Below, piece by piece: positions 33,895 through 41,945 of a stretch of DNA of 64,000 nt (positions are counted from its first letter, which is position 1; each line of letters opens with the position of its first letter). A program made the translations under genes and the position numbers. The stretch spans positions 1 through 64,000 of the forward strand of contig NZ_RYFG02000117.1 in the NCBI RefSeq assembly GCF_003994235.2, read 5' to 3'. The notes under the pieces were generated by a model. That model had not been told where the DNA came from and searched no databases. It saw only the letters and a list, made by a program, of their open reading frames with translations. The stretch is from Candidatus Methylobacter oryzae. GTDB lineage: Bacteria; Pseudomonadota; Gammaproteobacteria; Methylococcales; Methylomonadaceae.

Positions 33895-36192
33895 TCACCA
33901 GTCGACGCTCAATGCAACCGATACGTTGCGGCCGGGCTGGCTGTAGAAATCGACACCGACGGGGTTGGTCGCATCGGCTTGGCGGATGTCGCTCCACAGC
34001 CAGTATTTTTTGTCCAGCAGGTTATTGATGCCGGCGGTGATGCGGGTACTCTTATGAGGCTGCCACCAGGCGGTAAGGTCGGTTGTTACATAGCCGGGCG
34101 GCCGGAACCAGACGCCGTCGGTATCGTTTACTTCGGTTTTGCGCAAAGCGGCGCGCAAACGCGTTTCCGCGCCCCATTTGCCGGCATCGTGCGCGAGCCC
34201 CAACGAAAACCGGGTCGGCTCGATGCTGTTGATCGGTTGGTTGATCGCATTGTTGTTGCCGTAAACATAAGCGGCCGCGCCGTCTACTCGCCATCCCGGC
34301 ATAAAGTCCCAAGCGCCGCGCGCATCCACGCCGCGAATATTGACTTTGCTTTGATTGACCGACATGAAGGTCGTGGCTAGCGAGCCGATACAGCTCGGAT
34401 CGGACGGGCAATTCAGGCGCACGCTTTCGATGAAGTTACGGTAATAGTTGTCGAAGACGGATACTTGCGAACGCAGATTGTCGGAGGTGTAACGCAGCCC
34501 CAGCTCGAAGCCGACGCTGGTTTCCGGTTTTAGATTCGGATTCGGGCTGATGCCGTATTGTTGCGCGGTGTTACGGAAGCTGCCGTTGACTTCGTTGTAA
34601 TTGGGCGCTCTAAAGCCGCGCATCACTTGTCCCCAGCCTGCTACTTCCGGGGTGAAGCGCCATAACGCGGCCAGTTTGGGCGAAACCGCGTTATCGGTTT
34701 GCTGCACTGCTTGTTTGCGATTGGCGGTCAGCACTTGTTGCGCCAGTTCATCCACCTCCGGACTGAGCCTGCGCCAGTCGTAACGCACGCCGGGCGTGAC
34801 CGTAAGCCTGTCGTTGAATAGGCCGCTGATTTCGTCCTGGAAGAAAAATCCCAGCGTATCGGTCGAACCGTTGGCGAAATCGCGTAACGGGAACACATCG
34901 CCTGCCAGGGCCTTGGACGGCGTGGCGGCGTTATTTAGAAACAGGTCCATGTCGCGCAATTGTTCGGTTTTGTCGTTCCTGATGTCGGTGCCGTAAGTCA
35001 AAAAGTGGCTATGCGATCCGATGTCGAAAGCTTTCTCAAACTGAAGGCCGCCGCCGATGGATACTTGCGAGAACAAAAAATCCTGGTCGATCAGACAAGT
35101 GTTGCTGCCGGCCGTGACCGCGGAGCAACTGGACGAGCTGTTGGTGCGCCGTTGGACGTTGGTGTTCTCGGTGCTGCTGTCCTGGTAATAGAACCTGGCC
35201 TGCAAGCGGTCGTAGATGCGGGTCTGCGCCTTGTGTTCGTATTCCAGGCTGCCGCGTACGCGGCGGCTATTGTCGTCGCCCTGCATGTAAGTGACTCGGG
35301 GCAGCGAGCCGGCAAGCCGCAGCACGTCCGTCTTCATCGCTTGCTCGCGTCCTTCCACCTGGGCGGTGATTTTATGTCCGTCGAAAGGGCGGACGATCAG
35401 TTTGGCCAGCAGACCTGAGTCCCAGCCATCCTGGTTGTTGGGGGCGGTTCGGCTATCCGACTTGGTATAGACCTTGCCCTTGTTGTCGGCTTCGTTGCTA
35501 TGCACGCCGGACACGCCGATCAATCCTTCCGCGATGCCTTGGCGAAAGGCCAGCATGCCGGTATTGGAAATGCCGTCGTTGGCGCCGAAATAGCCGGACC
35601 GGTAGCGGACGGCAATCGATTCGTCGCCTTTAAGCAAGTCCTCCGGGTTCAGCGAACGGTAACCGACCACGCCGCCGATCGCATCCGAGCCGTACAGGCT
35701 GGATGCGGAGCCGCGCAGGATTTCGGCGCGCTTGATGAAGTCGGGCATCATCAATTGCGGGCCGGACATCGTGAAGTTGGTGGGGCCGCCGCCGTTGTAG
35801 AAGTCGGGCAGGCGCACGCCGTCGATCATTTGAACGACGCGTACGTCTTCAAGACCCCTGATGTTGACGCGGGTGCTGTTGAAACGGCGCAAATCGCGGG
35901 CGACGACGACATCCGGCTCGTCGCGGAACAGGTCTGCCAGATCGCGCGGCATGCGCCGATCCAGGGTGCTGCGGTCCAGCACGGTTATATCGGCCGCAAT
36001 ATCCTTGACGTCGGCTTCGCTACGGGTAGCGGTTACCGCGACCTCTTTAAGCTTGGTCGATTGTTTTGTTGCGGCGGCTTTTGTCTTAACGGCAGGAATT
36101 TGCTGCGAAGCGATTTCTCCGGCTTCGGAGCACAGCGAGTTCAACAATGCGGCAATAGCCAGCAATAGCCGCTGATTTTGGGAATAGCGCAT
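33895..36192 (-). CDS. TonB-dependent receptor of haem/haemoglobin family
   Basis: Outer-membrane receptor of about 765 aa. The start is ATG 36192, after AGAAGG; a GTG two codons earlier is possible. The signal peptide (RLLLAIAALLNSLCSEAGE) resembles that of the receptor at 12260. The TonB box region is LKEVAVTATRSEADV. The plug includes FNSTRVNIRGLEDVRVVQMI, DGVRLPDF and GSASSLYGSDAIGGVVGYRS. The barrel has the haem-receptor signatures FRAP (GFRAPNYNEVNG) and NPNL (SPNPNLKPETS). The His normally present between these two boxes is absent, and I see no His in the exposed plug loop near DFYNGGGPTNF. It sits upstream of the CobN-like gene. The ligand may be haem bound by other residues, or another tetrapyrrole. 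Confidence 0.9.
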   Translation of the reverse strand: MRYSQNQRLLLAIAALLNSLCSEAGEIASQQIPAVKTKAAATKQSTKLKEVAVTATRSEADVKDIAADITVLDRSTLDRRMPRDLADLFRDEPDVVVARDLRRFNSTRVNIRGLEDVRVVQMIDGVRLPDFYNGGGPTNFTMSGPQLMMPDFIKRAEILRGSASSLYGSDAIGGVVGYRSLNPEDLLKGDESIAVRYRSGYFGANDGISNTGMLAFRQGIAEGLIGVSGVHSNEADNKGKVYTKSDSRTAPNNQDGWDSGLLAKLIVRPFDGHKITAQVEGREQAMKTDVLRLAGSLPRVTYMQGDDNSRRVRGSLEYEHKAQTRIYDRLQARFYYQDSSTENTNVQRRTNSSSSCSAVTAGSNTCLIDQDFLFSQVSIGGGLQFEKAFDIGSHSHFLTYGTDIRNDKTEQLRDMDLFLNNAATPSKALAGDVFPLRDFANGSTDTLGFFFQDEISGLFNDRLTVTPGVRYDWRRLSPEVDELAQQVLTANRKQAVQQTDNAVSPKLAALWRFTPEVAGWGQVMRGFRAPNYNEVNGSFRNTAQQYGISPNPNLKPETSVGFELGLRYTSDNLRSQVSVFDNYYRNFIESVRLNCPSDPSCIGSLATTFMSVNQSKVNIRGVDARGAWDFMPGWRVDGAAAYVYGNNNAINQPINSIEPTRFSLGLAHDAGKWGAETRLRAALRKTEVNDTDGVWFRPPGYVTTDLTAWWQPHKSTRITAGINNLLDKKYWLWSDIRQADATNPVGVDFYSQPGRNVSVALSVDW

Positions 36193-36222
36193 AAACACCT
36201 TCTTGTTGTAGTTAGCATGCTT

Positions 36223-36258
36223 TTGGCTGGCTATTCACACATAAGGCGATGGCTGGCT
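36223..36258 (-). promoter_or_regulatory. GGCTGGCT leader element, copy B
   Basis: TTGGCTGGCT (36223-36232) and GATGGCTGGCT (36248-36258) on the plus strand, 15 nt apart, as in copy A. It lies about 30 nt upstream of the haem-type receptor start. The central TCACACA and GGCGATGGCTGGCT parts are conserved with copy A. Confidence 0.6.
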
Positions 36259-36448
36259 TTAAATGGAGGTTTTCTGTCTGTTTACTGTTTGTCTCTTGGT
36301 TTTGTAGACACGGATTTATCCATATCTACAAAGGATTTTTTCGGTTCGTTGAGAACGCATCGGTGACCCGGTTTGCACAATTGCTTATTGACTTCATCCT
36401 GGTCTGCGAGCTTCTCAACGCGTTGAAGCTAGGAGTTCGGGGGCAACT

Positions 36449-36871
36449 TTATTCCTTTTGCTTTGGTTCGGTCACGAAGCCGATCTTCACGACGCCTGCG
36501 TTTTGCGCGGCCGACATGATTTCGGCCAGTTTTTGGTACGGCGTGGCCTTTTCGGCACGCAGATGCAGTTCAGGTTGCGGTTCTTTCTGCGCTATTGCCG
36601 TCATTTGCGAGGCCAGTTCCGTTTCCGCCACGGGCGCGTCGTTCCAAAACATTTTTCCTTGCGTATCGATCGACAACGTGACGATATCGGGTTTTTCCGG
36701 GTTCGGTTGGCTTGCCGTTTGCGGCAGGTCGATTTTTATCGAGTGGGTCAATAGCGGCGCGGTGATGATAAAAATCACCAGCAATACCAGCATTACGTCG
36801 ACCATCGGCGTGGTGTTGATTTCCGCCATCGGTTGCGCGTGGCGGTCGCCGCCGAATCCGCCGGACATCAT
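36449..36871 (-). CDS. exbD: ExbD/TolR family protein, second set
   Basis: ExbD protein of 140 aa with the hallmark MAEINTTPMVDVMLVLLVIF containing the essential membrane Asp. The periplasmic domain reads LHLRAEKATPYQKLAEIMSA. It overlaps exbB by 4 nt (ATGA). It ends 250 nt before the haem-type receptor start. Compared with the first ExbD (7790) it has a Gly/His-rich N-terminus and a different periplasmic end, so the two sets are not recent duplicates. Confidence 0.95.
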   Translation of the reverse strand: MMSGGFGGDRHAQPMAEINTTPMVDVMLVLLVIFIITAPLLTHSIKIDLPQTASQPNPEKPDIVTLSIDTQGKMFWNDAPVAETELASQMTAIAQKEPQPELHLRAEKATPYQKLAEIMSAAQNAGVVKIGFVTEPKQKE

Positions 36872-37719
36872 GACGACGCTCCGATTGTGCCGGCCAATAC
36901 GCCATAGGTTTCATTGATGCCGTCGTGCGCGTGCAGCGCCGCTTCGGCAGTTTGTTCGGCCGCTAACGGGACGCCGGTCGTCAGGTAAGTGTGCAGGTCG
37001 TGGGCGAAAGTTTCGACTTCGCCGAGCAACACGCGGTTGTCGCGGACCAGCGCGTTGTAGGCCAATACCGCCGGGATCGCGACGGCGAGTCCGAACGCGG
37101 TCATGATCAAGGCTTCGCCGACCGGACCGGCGACTTTATCGACCGTGGCTTGACCGCCGACGGCAATGGTGCCGAGCGCGTGATAAATGCCCCAGACGGT
37201 GCCGAACAACCCGATAAACGGCGCGATGCTGCCGACCGACGCCAATAAAGTCAGGCCGTTTTCCAGCCGCATGCTTTCCTGGCCGATCGTACGGCGCAGC
37301 GCTTGACTAATGAATTCGTCATAGCGCGAATGATCTTGCGATGCGTCGCTGCCTTTGGCCAAGCGTTGTCCGGTGTAGCGTTTATGATGCAGCGCGGCGT
37401 TGATGCCTTGTAACGCAAGACGGGCGAATGGGTTTTCGGGTTTTGCGATATGCCCGCGCATGGTTGTCGCTATCGATGACACCAACGCAGGTTCAGCGCT
37501 GGCCGATTGAGAGGATCTGGCCGACGCGGTTGCGGCTTGCCAAAAGCGCGTTAAGAAAATCGCGCTGCTGTTTTTGATGCGCCGGGCCTGCACGGCTTTG
37601 GCGATCATCAATGTCCAGCTGCCGACGGACATGACCAGCAGGGCTGCGGCTACGGTCATCGATACGATGCCGCCTTCGCTGATAAATTTAAGGCTATCTG
37701 AAAAATATTCGGCTTGCAT
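36868..37719 (-). CDS. exbB: MotA/TolQ/ExbB proton channel, second set
   Basis: ExbB protein of 283 aa, longer than the first (225 aa). Helix 1 is VSMTVAAALLVMSVGSWTLM. The core is NGLTLLASVGSIAPFIGLFG and the third helix AFGLAVAIPAVLAYNALV. A soluble insert around residues 40-120 and a 40-residue C-terminal tail account for the extra length. It is between tonB and exbD, with 5 nt to tonB. It powers the haem-type receptor and possibly the siderophore receptors of this half of the window. Confidence 0.95.
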   Translation of the reverse strand: MQAEYFSDSLKFISEGGIVSMTVAAALLVMSVGSWTLMIAKAVQARRIKNSSAIFLTRFWQAATASARSSQSASAEPALVSSIATTMRGHIAKPENPFARLALQGINAALHHKRYTGQRLAKGSDASQDHSRYDEFISQALRRTIGQESMRLENGLTLLASVGSIAPFIGLFGTVWGIYHALGTIAVGGQATVDKVAGPVGEALIMTAFGLAVAIPAVLAYNALVRDNRVLLGEVETFAHDLHTYLTTGVPLAAEQTAEAALHAHDGINETYGVLAGTIGASS

Positions 37720-37724
37720 GATGT

Positions 37725-38486
37725 TTATCCTTCTAATGAAAATCTGACCGGTACGACCACCGATGCGCTGACCGGTTGGTTGCCGCGTTTGGCCGGAGTA
37801 AAGCGCCAGTTCTTGACTGCTTCCAACGCCGCCTGGTCGAGCCGGCTTGAACCGCTGCCGGTTTGCAGTTGCACGGATTCGGGAGCGCCGTCGGTATTGA
37901 CTTGTACCTGTAGCAATACCACGCCTTCTTCGCCGAGCCTCCTTGAGACCGGCGGATAACTCGGCGCCGGATTATTCAAATAAGCGGCATTGAAGCTGGG
38001 CGATTGGTAGGGTTGCGGTTCGGCAGGTTTGCTATCCGATATTTTGTTTTCCTGCTTGGCAGCAGGCGCGTCCGCAGCCGACGCCACTACCGGCTCGGCG
38101 GTCTGCTGCACGGGAGGAGCGATAGTTTGCTTCGCCTGTTTTACGACCGGTTTTGCGACCGGCTGCGATTTAACCGGTTTTTTAATGACGGGTTGCGGTT
38201 TTGCTGTTGGTTGGACCACCGGCGTCGTTTTGGGCTGGACCGGCTGCGGGGCGCTTACCAAGCTGACCGTAATCGGTTCGGGCGGAGTTTGCACCGGTAA
38301 AGGCTGATCTTGCCGGCTTAACGCCGCAAATACCGCCAGATGCGCGCACAGCACCAAACCGAGCGCTAACCAGGGCCGGTCGTTATCGTGAGTAACGCTG
38401 CCGTAATGAAGGTTGCCCAACCGGGTTTTTTGATGGGGCTCCAACAGACAGGTGTTGATGGCCGGGAACATCATTTTAGTGAACAC
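37725..38486 (-). CDS. tonB: TonB energy transducer, second set
   Basis: Protein of 253 aa. A short cytoplasmic part precedes the membrane helix (PWLALGLVLCAHLAVFAALS). A Pro/Lys/Val-rich spacer follows (residues about 70-155, with repeated KPVVK/KPV-type units). The C-terminal domain has PAPSYPPVSRRLGEEGVVLL, SSRLDQAALEAVKNWRF and PAKRGNQPVSASVVVPV. The start overlaps the end of the small CxxC gene by 11 nt. It belongs to the hemP-led operon. Confidence 0.94.
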   Translation of the reverse strand: MFTKMMFPAINTCLLEPHQKTRLGNLHYGSVTHDNDRPWLALGLVLCAHLAVFAALSRQDQPLPVQTPPEPITVSLVSAPQPVQPKTTPVVQPTAKPQPVIKKPVKSQPVAKPVVKQAKQTIAPPVQQTAEPVVASAADAPAAKQENKISDSKPAEPQPYQSPSFNAAYLNNPAPSYPPVSRRLGEEGVVLLQVQVNTDGAPESVQLQTGSGSSRLDQAALEAVKNWRFTPAKRGNQPVSASVVVPVRFSLEG

Positions 38487-38718
38487 GGCCGAGCCTCATC
38501 GGAGCGGTATTATTTGTCGATGGGGCATGCTGCATTTGGGCCAGCCGTACTTTGGCATGGTTTAACACTGAGCTGAGCAGGTGTAACGATTCTCTATTGG
38601 TGCGAATCGTCGAGGTTCCCAAATTGATCTCTAGGGTGCCGCAATTCGGGCAAAATACCACGCGGCAATCGCCGCTATTGGAGAGGCTCACTTTTTTATG
38701 CGGTTTATTTGAATTCAT
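38476..38718 (-). CDS. Small CxxC protein of the haem operon
   Basis: An 80-residue protein with a single CPNC motif (VVFCPNCGTLEINLG) and a helical C-terminal half (ESLHLLSSVLNHAKVRLAQM). With only one Cys pair it could be a half zinc ribbon, a redox pair, or a metal-binding site shared between two chains; His residues near the end might contribute. The start is chosen at ATG 38718; upstream GTG and ATG codons lack ribosome sites. It overlaps tonB by 11 nt and follows hemP. No known name fits. The position between hemP and tonB suggests a role in haem or metal sensing, which is inferred only. Confidence 0.7.
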   Translation of the reverse strand: MNSNKPHKKVSLSNSGDCRVVFCPNCGTLEINLGTSTIRTNRESLHLLSSVLNHAKVRLAQMQHAPSTNNTAPMRLGRVH

Positions 38719-38814
38719 TGATTTCACCATCCAAACGTTAGGCAGCGGAGAGTCTGCCGAAGCTGCTGTGCGCAGCGATTGCACACTGCTTATTCACAGT
38801 GTGCCGTTCTAACA

Positions 38815-38855
38815 TTGGCTGGCTACCAATACCCGAATGTATTGGATGGCTGGCT
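38815..38855 (-). promoter_or_regulatory. GGCTGGCT leader element, copy C
   Basis: The same TTGGCTGGCT and GATGGCTGGCT repeats as in copies A and B, here separated by an unrelated insert that forms its own hairpin (CCAATAC / GTATTGG). It lies about 100 nt upstream of the small CxxC gene start on the minus strand. The changed centre with conserved ends suggests that the ends are the functional part. Confidence 0.55.
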
Positions 38856-38869
38856 AGTCGATTTTACTG

Positions 38870-38964
38870 TTTGCACTTTGTTGTCGGCATGCTCATTCCT
38901 TACTATCAGGAGGAGAGATTGACTGCAGGAGAAGAAAAATAGCCTGCCGACAATAAAGTGCAAA
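38870..38964. repeat. 20-bp inverted repeat between hemP and the CxxC gene
   Basis: Left arm TTTGCACTTTGTTGTCGGCA (38870-38889) pairs with right arm TGCCGACAATAAAGTGCAAA (38945-38964) with one mismatch. The 55-nt interval holds a strong AGGAGGAGAG stretch on the plus strand. It could be a processing or attenuation hairpin in the hemP transcript, or a small transposon-like element. Confidence 0.75.
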
Positions 38965-38970
38965 GATCAA

Positions 38971-39168
38971 TTATTTGGTCAGGATCAACTTGCCCTGACG
39001 AGTTAAACGCAATCGGTATTCCTCACCCGCATGCTCAATCACAACTTCACGCGCCGTACCGAACAGCTCCGCACTTTGTACACGTTGCCGTAAAGTTGGA
39101 GCGGCGTCCTGCTGCGTAGAGAGCGCTTTATCGAATGGCTTGAATGAAGAAATAGTTTTTTTGTTCAT
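38971..39168 (-). CDS. hemP: Hemin uptake protein HemP
   Basis: HemP-family protein of 65 aa. The C-terminal family motif is clear: SAELFGTAREVVIEHAGEEY followed by RLRLTRQGKLILTK. HemP proteins are small, Fur-regulated, and head haem-uptake operons; in some bacteria HemP (HmuP) activates the receptor gene. The start codon ATG 39168 lies only a few nucleotides from the transcription start predicted from the promoter at 39177-39205, so the transcript may be nearly leaderless. It is the first gene of the tonB-exbB-exbD-receptor group. Confidence 0.93.
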   Translation of the reverse strand: MNKKTISSFKPFDKALSTQQDAAPTLRQRVQSAELFGTAREVVIEHAGEEYRLRLTRQGKLILTK

Positions 39169-39176
39169 GGGTTCAA

Positions 39177-39205
39177 ATAATAATGATTATCATTTGATGA
39201 GTCAA
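39177..39205 (-). promoter_or_regulatory. Fur-box promoter of hemP
   Basis: On the minus strand -35 TTGACT (39205-39200) and -10 TATTAT (39182-39177) with a 17-nt spacer. TAATGATTATCATTTGA on the plus strand (39181-39197) is a Fur operator covering spacer and -10. The next bases outward, GTCAACAATTGTTGTTAGTT, closely match the same position at the promoter near 15050. Iron-bound Fur should repress hemP here. Confidence 0.9.
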
Positions 39206-39572
39206 CAATTGTTGTTAGTTCTTTTGAATTACTTATACCCAAAGGGCATAAGTTTCGTTTGAGCAGCTAGGCTACTCAACTCAGCTTTATACCCAAAGGG
39301 CATAAGTAGGGTTTGAGCAGGCAAGCTGCTCAACTTTAAAATTAAGCGAACAGTTGTATTCCTGATAGTTTGTTTAATAAAGGGCTGATGTTGACAATAT
39401 CGACAAGATATTCATTAACAGCTCATATTTGCTTATTAAATTGTCCATGTGTTACTTTCATTAGAAGCGATTGCCCTGTATTCTCAGCCGGCTGTCATAC
39501 AGGCGTCACAGTGAAAGAGTTTAATGTCGAGAATTAACCGTTTCATATAAAACCAGTCCGGGTATATCAATC
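39206..39572. other. hemP-phosphoketolase divergent intergenic region
   Basis: Apart from the tandem palindromes at 39232-39336, the remaining 235 nt are AT-rich and must contain the promoter of the phosphoketolase operon. I could not identify a clear -35/-10 pair. No further gene was seen. Confidence 0.4.
39232..39336 (+). repeat. KGI-type palindromic repeat, two tandem units
   Basis: Two copies, with a period of 53 nt, of the unit CTTATACCCAAAGGGCATAAG followed by GTTTGAGCAG-N-CTGCTCAAC. Each unit has two small palindromes. The array lies between the hemP promoter and the phosphoketolase gene. The same tandem pair occurs inside the M41-like gene at 45326-45438, and a single unit at 9960-10020. 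There are no unique spacers, so it is not CRISPR. Confidence 0.9.
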
Positions 39573-41945
39573 ATGACCATAGAAGCAACAAAGCTATCTC
39601 AACAAGAAATCAGCAATATCGACGCCTACTGGCGAGCCTGCAACTATCTTGCCGCAGGCATGATTTATCTGCGCGACAATCCGCTATTGCGCGAACCGCT
39701 GAAAATAGAGCATGTGAAAAATCGTCTGCTGGGGCATTGGGGAGCAAGTCCCGGTCTTTCTTTCGCCTATATCCACCTCAACCGCTTGATTAACAAGTAC
39801 GACCTGAACGCGATTTTTTTGGCGGGACCAGGGCATGGCGCGCCGGGCATACTGGGTCCGGTCTATCTGGAAGGCACTTACAGCGAGATTTACCCGAACA
39901 AGAGCGAAGACGAGCACGGCATGCGCCAGTTTTTCAAGGAATTCTCCTTTCCGGGCGGCATCGGCAGTCATTGCACACCGGAAACGCCGGGTTCCATCCA
40001 TGAAGGCGGCGAACTCGGTTACAGCGTTTCTCATGCTTTCGGTTCAGCCTACGACAATCCGGATTTGATCGTTGCGGTAATGGTCGGCGACGGCGAATCC
40101 GAAACCGCGCCGCTGGCTACGTCCTGGCATTCGAACAAATTCCTGAACCCGATCCGCGACGGCGCGGTGCTGCCGATCCTGCATCTGAACGGTTACAAGA
40201 TCAACAATCCGACCATTCTGTCGCGCATATCCCATGAAGAATTAGAGAACCTGTTCAAGGGCTACGGCTGGACGCCTTACTTTGTCGAAGGCAGCGACCC
40301 GGACACGATGCATCAGGCCATGGCCGCGGCGATGGAAGAATGCGTACTGGAGATTCGCCGCATTCAACAGGAAGCACGCAGCAGCGGCCGGCCGGTTCGC
40401 CCGCGCTGGCCGATGATTGTGCTGCGCAGCCCCAAAGGTTGGACCGGGCCGAAAGAGGTTGACGGCAAGAAAGTGGAAGGTTTCTGGCGCGCCCACCAAG
40501 TGCCGCTTGGCAATGTGCGCGATACGCCGGCGCATTTCAAGCAGTTGGAAGATTGGCTGCGCAGCTACAAACCCGAAGAATTGTTCGACGAGAACGGCCG
40601 CCTGTTGCCCGAACTCAAAGCGTTGGCTCCGAAAGGCGCGCGGCGCATGAGCGCCAATCTCCACGCCAATGGCGGCTTGTTGCGCAAAGCGCTGCATATG
40701 CCGGACAGCCGCGATTATGCCGCTGTCGTAACCAAACCGGGAACGACCAGTGCGGAAAACACCCGGCCGCTAGGCAAATTCCTGCGCGACATCATGCGCC
40801 TGAACATGAATAATTTCCGCGTGTTCGGTCCCGACGAAAACAGCTCGAACAAACTGGACGACGTTTATGAAGCCAGCAAGAAAACCTGGCTGGCCGATTA
40901 TTTGCCGGAAGACAGCAACGGCGGAGAACTGTCGCCGGATGGACGGGTCATGGAGATGCTGTCCGAGCACACCTTGGAAGGTTGGCTGGAAGGCTATTTG
41001 CTGACCGGTCGCCACGGTTTTTTCTCCACTTACGAAGCTTTTGTGCACGTGATCGATTCGATGTTCAACCAGCATGCCAAATGGCTGGCGATGTCCAAGG
41101 AAGTCGCTTGGCGCGCGCCGGTATCGTCGCTAAACCTGCTGATTACCTCGACCGTATGGCGCCAGGACCATAACGGCTTTACGCATCAGGACCCCGGTTT
41201 TCTCGACGTCGTCGTCAACAAAAGCCCCGAAGTGACGCGCATTTACCTGCCGCCCGACGTGAACTGCCTGCTGTCGGTGACCGACCATTGCTTGAAGAGC
41301 ACCAATTACATCAACGTGATCGTCTGCGACAAGCAAAAACACCTGCAATTTTTGGACATGGATGCGGCGATTAAACATTGCACGAAGGGCATCGGCATTT
41401 GGGGCTGGGCGAGTAACGATCAAGGCGTGGAGCCGGATCTGGTGATCGCCAGCGCCGGCGACATTCCTACCAAGGAAGCGCTGGCCGCCGTGGTGCTGTT
41501 GCGCGAGAATTTCCCGGAACTGAAGATCCGCTTCGTTAACGTCGTTGATCTATACAAGCTGACTCCGGACAGCGAGCATCCGCACGGTTTATCGGACAGG
41601 GATTTCGATAGCCTGTTTACGTTGGACAAGCCGGTTTTATTCAACTTCCACGGTTATCCCTGGCTGATCCATCGTCTGGCCTATCGCCGCAACAACCACA
41701 AGAACCTGCATGTACGCGGTTATAAGGAAAAAGGCAGCATCAATACGCCGTTGGAGCTTGCGATCCAGAACGAGATCGACCGTTTCAGCCTGGTCATCGA
41801 TGCGATCAACCGCGTTCCGGCTTTACGCGTGGCGGGCGCGCATGTGAAGGAAAGCATGCGCGACATGCAGATCGAATGCCGTAACTATGCTTACGAGTAC
41901 GGCACCGATTTGCCGGAAGTCGATAATTGGGTGTGGCCGTATTAA
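39573..41945 (+). CDS. xfp: Phosphoketolase
   Basis: Thiamine-diphosphate enzyme of 790 aa that splits xylulose 5-phosphate (and often fructose 6-phosphate) with phosphate into acetyl phosphate and an aldose phosphate. Family blocks: [72 protein letters not shown], and the TPP motif [20 protein letters not shown]. The length is normal. The stop and the ATG of acetate kinase overlap as TAATG, so the two are translationally coupled and form a route from sugar phosphates to acetate and ATP. In type I methanotrophs this pair bypasses pyruvate decarboxylation from the ribulose-monophosphate pool. Confidence 0.97.
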   Translation: MTIEATKLSQQEISNIDAYWRACNYLAAGMIYLRDNPLLREPLKIEHVKNRLLGHWGASPGLSFAYIHLNRLINKYDLNAIFLAGPGHGAPGILGPVYLEGTYSEIYPNKSEDEHGMRQFFKEFSFPGGIGSHCTPETPGSIHEGGELGYSVSHAFGSAYDNPDLIVAVMVGDGESETAPLATSWHSNKFLNPIRDGAVLPILHLNGYKINNPTILSRISHEELENLFKGYGWTPYFVEGSDPDTMHQAMAAAMEECVLEIRRIQQEARSSGRPVRPRWPMIVLRSPKGWTGPKEVDGKKVEGFWRAHQVPLGNVRDTPAHFKQLEDWLRSYKPEELFDENGRLLPELKALAPKGARRMSANLHANGGLLRKALHMPDSRDYAAVVTKPGTTSAENTRPLGKFLRDIMRLNMNNFRVFGPDENSSNKLDDVYEASKKTWLADYLPEDSNGGELSPDGRVMEMLSEHTLEGWLEGYLLTGRHGFFSTYEAFVHVIDSMFNQHAKWLAMSKEVAWRAPVSSLNLLITSTVWRQDHNGFTHQDPGFLDVVVNKSPEVTRIYLPPDVNCLLSVTDHCLKSTNYINVIVCDKQKHLQFLDMDAAIKHCTKGIGIWGWASNDQGVEPDLVIASAGDIPTKEALAAVVLLRENFPELKIRFVNVVDLYKLTPDSEHPHGLSDRDFDSLFTLDKPVLFNFHGYPWLIHRLAYRRNNHKNLHVRGYKEKGSINTPLELAIQNEIDRFSLVIDAINRVPALRVAGAHVKESMRDMQIECRNYAYEYGTDLPEVDNWVWPY

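Noticed and set aside
39232-39336. Direct repeats suspected to be CRISPR
   Set aside because: The units abut without unique spacers, each is palindromic, and the same unit occurs elsewhere, including inside a gene.
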